Shown here one piece after another: positions 23,592 to 30,895 of a stretch of DNA of 49,233 nt. Below the pieces are notes generated by a model, which was given only the letters and a program-made list of their open reading frames with translations, was not told where the DNA came from and made no database searches. Origin of the DNA: a virus; the IMG/VR virus record IMGVR_UViG_3300020459_000013, positions 1 through 49,233 of that record. One strand, written 5' to 3'. Both the position numbers and the translations under genes were made by a program. The number at the start of each line of letters is the position of its first letter. The first letter of the stretch is position 1.

Positions 23592-24110
23592 TCAGTCTAT
23601 GCTTATCTCGGAAACAAATTGTCCAGTAGCTGTTGTACCTGCTCCACCTGCTGTTAGTGTCATCACACCTGCTGAGGTAATTGTACCAGCTAATGATCCT
23701 GCTACTCCTCCAGACTGTGTAACTACACTACCGTAAGCTGGCATGTCTGCTACTATTCCAGAAGATACATCTACACCTGATCCAATAGGTGCTACGGCAT
23801 CTCCATGAACAAAACTCTCGGAAAGGCTGAAAGCCGACCCTGCTGTCGTCACAGTGTAAACACCTTGAGTTTGTGTTGCTGCTGCTGTAGTTGCACTATC
23901 TCCAGATGCTTTAGTTAGACCACCCATAGTACCTGCAGTGATATTGTTACCACTTACAGTATATGTAGACCCAATTCTGTTAGCCTGAGTTGCTGCACCA
24001 TCAACAGAAAGTTGTGTTGATGTGGACAGTCTATGTGTCAAATCTGCTTTAACCTGAGTTGTAAGTAACCCAGTTCCTGCTATCATAATGAAGGCGATAA
24101 TTTTCTTCAT
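23592..24110 (-). CDS. Exported Thr/Ser/Gly-rich virion-type protein, 172 aa
   Basis: A 172-aa protein with a signal peptide (MKKIIAFIMIAGTGLLTTQVKA, mature start DLTHRLSTSTQLSVDG). The mature part is low in charge and rich in Thr, Ser, Gly and Ala, consistent with an all-beta exported or surface protein. DLTHRL with a following TQLSVDGAA is a pattern I associate with uncharacterised T4-like cyanophage proteins found next to the two downstream genes. A weak Shine-Dalgarno (AGGA) precedes the ATG. Function unknown. Confidence 0.75.
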   Translation of the reverse strand: MKKIIAFIMIAGTGLLTTQVKADLTHRLSTSTQLSVDGAATQANRIGSTYTVSGNNITAGTMGGLTKASGDSATTAAATQTQGVYTVTTAGSAFSLSESFVHGDAVAPIGSGVDVSSGIVADMPAYGSVVTQSGGVAGSLAGTITSAGVMTLTAGGAGTTATGQFVSEISID

Positions 24111-24152
24111 TATCCTGTTTTTTAGTATTATTACTTACTAATATATAGGCTC

Positions 24153-24479
24153 TTAGATTTCGTATAATTCGCTGCTTTCTAGTTCCATTCGGATGTCATC
24201 ATGCAATCTTTCTTGTGCTTCTTGCTGACTTAACTTGTTAGCACTGGGAAGTCCCTGTTGACCTGGCAACTCTCCTTCATACTGTGCAGTAACATCAACA
24301 ATATGTGGTGGTAATGGTTTAGGAGCATCTATCCTCCTGTAAGTATAAGTTTCGTTTTGATGCTCTTCATGCAACTCAAGTGTTCTGATTGCATATTCTT
24401 CATGACTACAATCACAATACTGCTGACCCCTATCATCGAATACTCTATAAAAGGGGTACATGTGCTCAGGTATTCGCAT
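24153..24479 (-). CDS. Hypothetical protein, 108 aa
   Basis: A 108-aa soluble protein (MRIPEHMYPFYRVFDDRG, ending LESSELYEI). The N-terminal third has CDCSHEEYAIRTLELHEEHQ, which might bind a metal through its Cys and His; the rest is acidic with a predicted helix (QQEAQERLHDDIRMEL). No family recognised. Its ATG lies 14 nt inside the end of the 43-aa basic gene. Confidence 0.65.
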   Translation of the reverse strand: MRIPEHMYPFYRVFDDRGQQYCDCSHEEYAIRTLELHEEHQNETYTYRRIDAPKPLPPHIVDVTAQYEGELPGQQGLPSANKLSQQEAQERLHDDIRMELESSELYEI

Positions 24480-24597
24480 AGTGTGTTAATTTTGAAATAA
24501 GGATTTTAGTTCTTTTTTTTGCTGCTCTAAGTGCTTGTGGTTTTAGAGTTCGCTTAGGTTCTTTCTTACTATGGTGTTTCCAGTTTGGAGTGATCAT
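24466..24597 (-). CDS. Basic 43-aa peptide
   Basis: A short, strongly basic protein (MITPNWKHHSKKEPKR, then ALRAAKKRTKILISKL). It starts in an ATGA overlap with the 61-aa gene upstream and overlaps the 108-aa gene by 14 nt. Its composition suggests nucleic-acid or membrane binding, but that is only inference. Confidence 0.5.
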   Translation of the reverse strand: MITPNWKHHSKKEPKRTLKPQALRAAKKRTKILISKLTHYANT

Positions 24598-24779
24598 GCA
24601 TCTGACCCCCTTCCGTAGTAATATTGTTCGTAGTATTTTTCCATCTCATCAACTGGATCTTTGTTGACAATTTTATCTTTTTGTATGTCAATAAACTCTA
24701 TATGTGACCTTATGAAGTCAGCATCATCTTGCTCCACCGAACACGGTGCTGTATCTATTGATTCTTTTTCCATTTCCAT
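24594..24779 (-). CDS. Acidic small protein, about 61 aa
   Basis: An acidic protein (MEMEKESIDTAPCSVEQDDADF, ending YYEQYYYGRGSDA) with a tyrosine-rich end. I place the start at ATG 24779; a GTG at 24785 or ATG 24773 are alternatives and no Shine-Dalgarno separates them. It overlaps the basic 43-aa gene by 4 nt. Family unknown. Confidence 0.55.
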   Translation of the reverse strand: MEMEKESIDTAPCSVEQDDADFIRSHIEFIDIQKDKIVNKDPVDEMEKYYEQYYYGRGSDA

Positions 24780-24802
24780 TGCCACGACCAGTATCTTGAT
24801 AT

Positions 24803-25003
24803 TTAGGTGGCTACAACTTTTATCTCTTCGTAGGAGATATCTTCGGGTTCTAAGACTGTTTTACAGAACTCAACCACATTTATAAACTCTTGTCCTTTTT
24901 TACAAGTGACGAGTTTTTCTTCACCATCTGATGATATGCAATTGATAGTTCTTTTTTGTACATTAATCACGACTCGTGAAATGTACTCGTCTTCTCTACC
25001 CAT
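24803..25003 (-). CDS. Small hypothetical protein, 66 aa
   Basis: A 66-aa protein from ATG 25003 (MGREDEYISRVVINVQKRT, ending YEEIKVVAT), alternating strands and a helix (EFINVVEFCKTVL). Longer in-frame readings start before or inside the strong promoter at 25028-25056 and are therefore unlikely. No family recognised. Having its own early-type promoter at the end of the baseplate operon suggests it is an early host-interaction gene. Confidence 0.6.
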   Translation of the reverse strand: MGREDEYISRVVINVQKRTINCISSDGEEKLVTCKKGQEFINVVEFCKTVLEPEDISYEEIKVVAT

Positions 25004-25027
25004 AGTGTGATGTAACCAGAAAATACC

Positions 25028-25056
25028 ATTATAGCATGAGAGTACCATACCGTCAA
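25028..25056 (-). promoter_or_regulatory. Strong sigma70-type promoter, TTGACG-17-TGC-TATAAT
   Basis: On the minus strand TTGACG (25056-25051) is followed by exactly 17 nt and TATAAT (25033-25028), with a TGC extension in front of the -10. Five of six -35 bases and all six -10 bases match the consensus. It would drive the 66-aa gene starting at 25003 and the small genes after it, independently of the late baseplate operon upstream. Confidence 0.7.
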
Positions 25057-25069
25057 GCAATAGGATATA

Positions 25070-25933
25070 TTATATAGTATTTGTATTTGGTGATCCTGCG
25101 AATCTAGAGTCGTTGGTTATTCTTTGATCTATGGGAACTTTATTTGGATCGTAGTTTGGATCAGGATAATCATGCCAAGTATTTCCTTCATACTCAACAA
25201 TCAGAGGATTAATATCTTTTCTCTCTCCATATACATGGTAGAAACAATCTACATTTCCTGATAGAGTTATCTTTTCATTATTAAAGTCCATCACAATTAT
25301 ATCCTGTGATGACCCAATTGGTTGTAGTTGAACAGATATACTATCTTCATGAACTAAATCTTTCCAATAGTCAGGTAAAGTTATTTCATTTGTTTTAGTT
25401 CTACCTCTACAATATACTGCGACCTCTGGTCCTTCAATACATGCATATCTCAGTCTGTGTCCCTCACCCTTGGTAGGATGAACCATGTCAAATGGTTTGG
25501 GTAAACTGTCAGCAGTTGCAAATCTTGATGTTAGTTGTCCAATACCTGCTCCAAAATTTGCATCACCTGCTACGACTAGAGGAGTTCCAGTAGTACCTTG
25601 AATATATACATCTCCCTGTTGATAGGTAGCACCTCCAACATATAATCTAGACTTTAGATCTGTGTCATTACATACATAAAGTTCTTTCTCTACCTGTACT
25701 TCTTGGAATGTTGATATTCCTGGTCTAACTAGAAGATTACCAGTATAGATTCTTACATCACCATTAGTAATCTCTATGTCAGTAGGACGGGATGGTATCC
25801 CTTGTACATCTATAAACCCTGAGCATATAACGGGATCTTCAAAATAATTTGTAGCATCACCAATTTTATATGGTTTGTTTGCTATGTCTTCTTTAGCACT
25901 ACAGTTAAAGGAGTTTGGATTAGATTCTGCCAT
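25070..25933 (-). CDS. Tail fibre / baseplate-associated protein, 287 aa
   Basis: A structural protein with an N-terminal stretch of short beta repeats (GNLLVRPGISTFQEV, LYVGGATYQQGDVYIQGTTG) like the large fibres at 12.5-20 kb. Then comes a C-terminal domain starting HPTKGEGHRLRYACIEGPE at about residue 150. This HPTK...IEGPE domain is common at the C-terminus of T4-like cyanophage fibre and baseplate proteins, where it may act as a trimerisation or tip domain. It is the last gene of the baseplate operon, 3 nt... from the spike-like gene upstream, and probably part of a short fibre or tip. Confidence 0.75.
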   Translation of the reverse strand: MAESNPNSFNCSAKEDIANKPYKIGDATNYFEDPVICSGFIDVQGIPSRPTDIEITNGDVRIYTGNLLVRPGISTFQEVQVEKELYVCNDTDLKSRLYVGGATYQQGDVYIQGTTGTPLVVAGDANFGAGIGQLTSRFATADSLPKPFDMVHPTKGEGHRLRYACIEGPEVAVYCRGRTKTNEITLPDYWKDLVHEDSISVQLQPIGSSQDIIVMDFNNEKITLSGNVDCFYHVYGERKDINPLIVEYEGNTWHDYPDPNYDPNKVPIDQRITNDSRFAGSPNTNTI

Positions 25934-25935
25934 GA

Positions 25936-27096
25936 TTATTCTAGTGTGTAGTCCTCTGATACGGTATCAACAGCAATAACTTCCTCACCTTGAAGAAGTT
26001 TTTGTTCAACATCTTCAGAAGTTTGAACTGATTTGTTAAGAGCATTTGGTGTATTCTTAGCAGAAAGAAGATCTTGTTTTAATGCTTCCATTCTTAGTGC
26101 AGTAGCATTATTAACACTATCTAGTTTCTGTTCAGCAGGTATGTCTGGGTGAGTTGGGTTAGCTCCACCTTCAAGTGTTGCTAGTGAATCACTAGATTGA
26201 TTACTAACAGTTGCTGCAGCACCTTTACCAACACTTCCAGTTCCAAATTTTTCTTTTCTTCCAGTAAGAGAATTACCACCTTCAGTAACACCTAATTCTT
26301 TTGATGCTGATGCGTTCAATGAATCTATATTACCTGTTAATACTTGATTCTCTGTAGCTGGTATTGGTGTTGGTGGTTCTACTAGATTATCTGGATTTTG
26401 TAATGGATCAGGTGTTCGTTGCTCTGTTGCTTTGTTAGTATTTTCTATTGCCTCTATGCCACCTGTCTGTGAAGTAACACCCAAATCCTTAAGACTAAAT
26501 CCAAATCCTTTTAATGCTCCTCCTATCACACCATTGAAACTACCTGCTGCTGCACCTGATATTACTGACTGTGCCATTGGAGCAAAAATCTTTGCCAACA
26601 CACTATCAGGAATAAAACTATTTTTGGTTATCCTTGCACCCCATGTCTCAGGAACTAAATTACCTCTCAATGCTTTAACTTGTGCTGTATTTGCATCCAG
26701 AAGAATTCTACCACAAGATGAGTGTAAGTTTATATTTCTTCCTGCGTTTATATCCACATCTCTATCAGCAGTAAGCATAATATCTTTTCCATGTAATCTA
26801 ATTCTACCTCTAGAAGCAGTGATAGTTATATCTCCTGTAGCAGCACTTACTCTAATATCAATACTATTAGGATCGTTTTTATCTCCCGCATTAATCTCTA
26901 TACTTTTATCAGATGATATTCTACCTAGTCCTGTTCCATGACCATGTGCTATTAAAAATACTTCACCATTATCATTAGATGAATATATTTTAGTTGGTTC
27001 GGGACCGTCTCTTCCTTGTCTTGGACTACCAGTTTCTATTCTAAAATGTCCACCTCTAGAGTCAACAACTCTTCTTCCCCAGTTCTGTTCTGACAT
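25936..27096 (-). CDS. Baseplate spike-like protein (beta-helix), 386 aa
   Basis: Residues about 60-125 are periodic beta-strands (SIEINAG, DIRVSAATGDITITAS, GRIRLHGKD, DVDINAGRNINLHSS) like the triple-stranded beta-helix of gp5/VgrG spikes. The N-terminus (WGRRVVDSRGGHFRIETG) is also typical of spike-associated cyanophage proteins. The C-terminal half is Asn/Thr-rich and probably disordered. It abuts the gp5-like OB-fold gene (shared base at 27096), so the spike function of T4 gp5 may be divided between two proteins here. Confidence 0.7.
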   Translation of the reverse strand: MSEQNWGRRVVDSRGGHFRIETGSPRQGRDGPEPTKIYSSNDNGEVFLIAHGHGTGLGRISSDKSIEINAGDKNDPNSIDIRVSAATGDITITASRGRIRLHGKDIMLTADRDVDINAGRNINLHSSCGRILLDANTAQVKALRGNLVPETWGARITKNSFIPDSVLAKIFAPMAQSVISGAAAGSFNGVIGGALKGFGFSLKDLGVTSQTGGIEAIENTNKATEQRTPDPLQNPDNLVEPPTPIPATENQVLTGNIDSLNASASKELGVTEGGNSLTGRKEKFGTGSVGKGAAATVSNQSSDSLATLEGGANPTHPDIPAEQKLDSVNNATALRMEALKQDLLSAKNTPNALNKSVQTSEDVEQKLLQGEEVIAVDTVSEDYTLE

Positions 27097-29318
27097 TATA
27101 TTTTACCTATACAGTCTATTACTTTAGCAACTTTAGCAGGTGCTTTTGCTTCTGGTATTGTACCGAAGACTGGTCTAAGAACAGCACCAACACCAGTTGC
27201 AGATTTCATCTCTATCACAGGAGGGACATCATATTTAAGAATATTTAGAACCTCAACTGACTGGACTCCACCTGTATCTGGATCTACTTTTACATCAAAT
27301 ACAGGTGTCTTTAGGATCTCCTCTGTAGTTAAATTTGCATAAGCATCAGTAAACTCATCATCATCAGAGGGTGCAAATCCTGTCTGGAATATGAATACAG
27401 TTTCATCAATCTGATCGCCAGGTACATAACCTCTTCCAGGATCTTCCACGATAACAGTTGTAACACCAACATTTTCTGGAGGATCTGTAACAACTGGATA
27501 TCCTTCACCTACACTATCCATAACAATAGCAGCGATACCACCATTATCATCTAAAACTGCATGACCATGAGCTCCAAATCCTACTCCACATTTATCTGAG
27601 AAACTAATAGCAGGTGGTGTCTTATATCCTACACCAGGTATCTTTATGTCTACACCAATAATACTTGCAGTTCTAGTAACACCTTCTGCAATTCCACCTA
27701 GACCACTATTCTCTATAATACCACCAACAACAACATTACCAATAGCACCTATTCCACCACCACCAAATATTTGTAATTTAGCATCACCACAATCTTTCTT
27801 ACCACCTACACATGATCCACCTGCACTAAGATCTTCTATTAGTCCTGCTACTCTGCCAGGTGCTCCAAGAGTATCTGATATACCTTTAGGAATTAAATTA
27901 CCAAAGTCAGGAGTTAGACTACCAAATTCAAATCCAGTTATAGAATCTATTGCACCACCAATTCCACCTAACGCACCACTAACAGCACCACCAATTCCAC
28001 CGCCAGGTTTAGCAGTCTTTTTCATTTGTGATGTAATATAATTATATGGGTCAGCACCTTTCTCCATAGCACTACCACCAACTTCATATTTTTTGACTGG
28101 AGGACACTTATCTTTATTAGTCTGACCACAATCTAAGAATCCTGAGAAGTCTTCTAGTAAGAAAGCAGAACTTCTCAAAAATTCTGCAACATCTAATCCG
28201 CCAGGTAACAAATTACCCAATCCACTCAAAGGTCCTGACATAGCACCACTAATATCATCTATTATATTGTTCATAAATTTTGATACAAAGTTTGCACCAA
28301 CACAACCTGCAATACCAAGACCAGATGCTAACAAATCTTTTAACATATCTGATACTGTTCCTCTCAATCCCTCTACTACTTTATTAGCTACACATGCTAG
28401 AGCATTCTCTGCATTTTTAATATTGACAACTTCTCCTACCTGTGATGCTACTCCTGCAGCATGTCCCAAAGCAAATGACTGAGGTGAATTACCTGTTTGA
28501 GCAACTACTTCTGAAAACTTATCTGTATATATTTTATCTAAACCTGCTTGTAATTTTGGTTCTAAGTGATTAAATAAACCTTGAAACATACTACCAACAA
28601 ATCCATTTGCTTGAGTCTCAACCGCATCACCAACTGCTTTTATTTCTGCTTCTAATTTAGCTCCTGTCATCTGGAGATCTTCTATCCTTTCTGCCATAGT
28701 TTCTATCTGCAATACCATTCTAGAAACAGCAGATGGTGTACAAGTATCTGCAATTATCTCTTTCTTACCTGCACCAGATTGATCTACATTCTTTCCTTTT
28801 GTACCACTAGAGTTAGTGGTATTTGATTTTTTATTTTGTTCGTTGGTAGTGTCTGGTTTACCAGTCTCTTCTACAATCTCTGTCTTAGGATTTATTTTTA
28901 TATTACCTGTAAATCCTGTACCAGGTTCAAACTTCCCGCCAAACTCTCCAGAGTTCTTTACACCTGCTGCTTGACCAAAATGTCCAAGAATTGCAGGTAC
29001 TTGTCCATCATCACCATCTAAAAAGAATCCAAATACAACATCACCCTGTTGTAATTGAGTTGATTTTGAATAGTTTGCAGCACCACTACCAGATGTAGTT
29101 GGCAACATACACATTGCCCAAGGCAAATCTTTATCTTCTAGGTCATCTGTAAATGGGTGATAACCCATTATTCTTACTTTATATCTTTGACCCCAACCAT
29201 CACCATCATCAACCTGATCTTTCTGAGCTTCCCTAGGAGCAACTTGACCGATCCACCATCTGAATCCGTCCCTGCCTAAAAATTGACTGTTGCCCAATAG
29301 GGATTCTTCGATTGCCAT
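27096..29318 (-). CDS. 5: gp5-like baseplate hub subunit (OB-fold), 740 aa
   Basis: The N-terminal 130 residues (FRWWIGQVAPRE, GWGQRYKVRIMGYHPFT, WAMCMLPTTSGSG, GDVVFGFFLDGDDGQVPAILG) form the OB-fold seen in T4 gp5 and VgrG, which attaches to the gp27 ring. The central part has long Gly/Ala-rich segments with possible membrane-active helices (GGIGGAVSGALGGIGGAI), and the C-terminal part is beta-rich (PGVGYKTPPAISFSDKCG, GYPVVTDPPENVG). I find no lysozyme domain, unlike T4 gp5. It lies next to gp27-like and spike-like genes. The assignment is by OB-fold pattern and gene order. Confidence 0.8.
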   Translation of the reverse strand: MAIEESLLGNSQFLGRDGFRWWIGQVAPREAQKDQVDDGDGWGQRYKVRIMGYHPFTDDLEDKDLPWAMCMLPTTSGSGAANYSKSTQLQQGDVVFGFFLDGDDGQVPAILGHFGQAAGVKNSGEFGGKFEPGTGFTGNIKINPKTEIVEETGKPDTTNEQNKKSNTTNSSGTKGKNVDQSGAGKKEIIADTCTPSAVSRMVLQIETMAERIEDLQMTGAKLEAEIKAVGDAVETQANGFVGSMFQGLFNHLEPKLQAGLDKIYTDKFSEVVAQTGNSPQSFALGHAAGVASQVGEVVNIKNAENALACVANKVVEGLRGTVSDMLKDLLASGLGIAGCVGANFVSKFMNNIIDDISGAMSGPLSGLGNLLPGGLDVAEFLRSSAFLLEDFSGFLDCGQTNKDKCPPVKKYEVGGSAMEKGADPYNYITSQMKKTAKPGGGIGGAVSGALGGIGGAIDSITGFEFGSLTPDFGNLIPKGISDTLGAPGRVAGLIEDLSAGGSCVGGKKDCGDAKLQIFGGGGIGAIGNVVVGGIIENSGLGGIAEGVTRTASIIGVDIKIPGVGYKTPPAISFSDKCGVGFGAHGHAVLDDNGGIAAIVMDSVGEGYPVVTDPPENVGVTTVIVEDPGRGYVPGDQIDETVFIFQTGFAPSDDDEFTDAYANLTTEEILKTPVFDVKVDPDTGGVQSVEVLNILKYDVPPVIEMKSATGVGAVLRPVFGTIPEAKAPAKVAKVIDCIGKI

Positions 29319-29584
29319 TAGTCGTCGTATACTCTACATTCAAATGCGTCTGGATGATTATCACAATAAATTTCTAAATGCTTGTCCTCATGACGAGTGT
29401 GCCAATCATTTATCTTACCTTCATTAGGATCTACCACCTCATCTTTATGAGATGCTTCGTAGTCTGCATGAACTTCTTCTAGTTCAGATTTTTTATACTC
29501 TAACATACCATGATTGATATGTTCTTTTTTATCTTTGGGATCAAGATAAACTTCGTGATCTAAGTCATGTTTAATAGTTGACAT
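29318..29584 (-). CDS. cp12: CP12-like protein (Calvin-cycle inhibitor), 88 aa
   Basis: The C-terminus reads YCDNHPDAFECRVYDD, matching the CP12 C-terminal motif (YC-x8-C-R-x-Y-D/E), with C74 and C83 placed to form the regulatory disulfide. A central ELEEVHADYEASHKD corresponds to the conserved CP12 helix ending in EASH. CP12 links GAPDH and phosphoribulokinase into an inactive complex; phage CP12 is known to shut down the Calvin cycle and favour the pentose phosphate pathway. The N-terminal cysteine pair of host CP12 is absent. It is embedded in the baseplate hub operon between the gp27-like and gp5-like genes, an odd place for a metabolic gene. Confidence 0.78.
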   Translation of the reverse strand: MSTIKHDLDHEVYLDPKDKKEHINHGMLEYKKSELEEVHADYEASHKDEVVDPNEGKINDWHTRHEDKHLEIYCDNHPDAFECRVYDD

Positions 29585-29587
29585 TTT

Positions 29588-30895
29588 TTACTCTCCTGAT
29601 GTGTCTCGGATAACTTTTAATGCCGAATAGGATCTGTTGCCACTAGAAAAATGACTAATCTCCTTAATGATATATAGTCCACTTTGAGCAGGATCTACTT
29701 CATCTTCGGTACTAACTTTAGGGAATGTACACTTTATTATATCACCTGCACATAATTCTGTGTTAAGTCCAACAGTTAATGTTGCAACTTGTGTGAATAA
29801 AGAAGCATAACGAGAAATAGATTGACCGACATCTGATAAGTTATCGTTGTTTACTTCTGTTGCTGCTTCATTATCTTTAATTGTTTCTTCTAAGCAACCA
29901 ACACTGTAGATGCCACTAATAATTCTATTTGCCATTTCTGGTTTGGGAATTTGAGTGGGATCTGCCTCTTCTGATATTGATTTTTCGTCAGAATTTAAAC
30001 CTTCCTGTTCTTTTGGATAGAATACAGATTGCTCTGGTCTAGTAAATTCAAAGGTATGTGGATTAAAATATATTCTGTATGTTGAGTTCTCTCCTGTTCT
30101 CATACCTGCCATCACATCCTTATTATTTGCTATACCATAACTATAAATTTTAGCAAATGATTTTTCTGGATCGTTAAGACCCTCGTTTCCTCTATCATAA
30201 ACATATTCCATTTTGACAGTTCCTTCTTTATTTTCTTTTGCATCAAATATCATTTTCTCAATAGATTTAAACTGCATACCTTTTCGGGTTTGCCATAGAA
30301 AAAATCCTGCGGAATTTTTTCCGACTTCTGGTATTCCTCTTGCTGCTAACATAGGAGCAAGAGAAAAAGGTTTTCTCATGTTACCAATAAAGTTTATACT
30401 ATTGACTGTCTTTTCAATATCTTCGTCCTCATAATCTGCTTCTAATATATCAAGAAAATCTTTTATAACTTCATCAATTCTTTTTTGTTTATATTTTTTA
30501 AGTATCCTCTTGTTTAAATTAACAATACCTTCCTTAGATACAAGATGAAGTATAAAAGTTTCTTTTTGTTTTTCTAATTTGTAATCAGATATTCTATTAA
30601 CATACATGGTCATTTCAAATACACCAGGCGATTCTTCTCTTTGTTTTTCTATAGGAGAAGTGATATGTATTTTTACTTTTTCTCCTCCCACTATTGGAAG
30701 TCCACTATAAATTCCTTGACCGTCTATTGTATCACCACTAGTTACCACTCCCATTACTGCAGTCACAACTGGAGACATTATATCTTCAAAATATTGAAAA
30801 GATGACACACCCAATCTAAGGTCTATAGTGCCACCTGCACGACCTGTTATTTCTATTACTTCGTAAGTAGATCCTTGAGTTGCTACTGCTGCCAT
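29588..30895 (-). CDS. 27: Baseplate hub protein, gp27-like, 435 aa
   Basis: A soluble 435-aa protein with an N-terminal beta domain (EVIEITGRAGGTIDLR, VSSFQYFEDIMSPVV) and a PIVGGEKVKIHITSP strand. A helical region follows (ILKKYKQKRIDEVIKDFLDIL), then another beta domain. In contractile-tail baseplates this layout (two tail-tube-like domains) belongs to gp27/gpD hub proteins that hold the spike. It lies next to the gp5-like gene, as in T4. Assignment is by architecture and synteny, not by a catalytic motif. The ATG follows the upstream stop by one base. Confidence 0.65.
   Translation of the reverse strand: MAAVATQGSTYEVIEITGRAGGTIDLRLGVSSFQYFEDIMSPVVTAVMGVVTSGDTIDGQGIYSGLPIVGGEKVKIHITSPIEKQREESPGVFEMTMYVNRISDYKLEKQKETFILHLVSKEGIVNLNKRILKKYKQKRIDEVIKDFLDILEADYEDEDIEKTVNSINFIGNMRKPFSLAPMLAARGIPEVGKNSAGFFLWQTRKGMQFKSIEKMIFDAKENKEGTVKMEYVYDRGNEGLNDPEKSFAKIYSYGIANNKDVMAGMRTGENSTYRIYFNPHTFEFTRPEQSVFYPKEQEGLNSDEKSISEEADPTQIPKPEMANRIISGIYSVGCLEETIKDNEAATEVNNDNLSDVGQSISRYASLFTQVATLTVGLNTELCAGDIIKCTFPKVSTEDEVDPAQSGLYIIKEISHFSSGNRSYSALKVIRDTSGE

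Noticed and set aside
25004-25060. N-terminal extension of the 66-aa protein from TTG 25060 or ATG 25048
   Set aside because: It spans the TTGACG-17-TATAAT promoter, so it would not be on the transcript.
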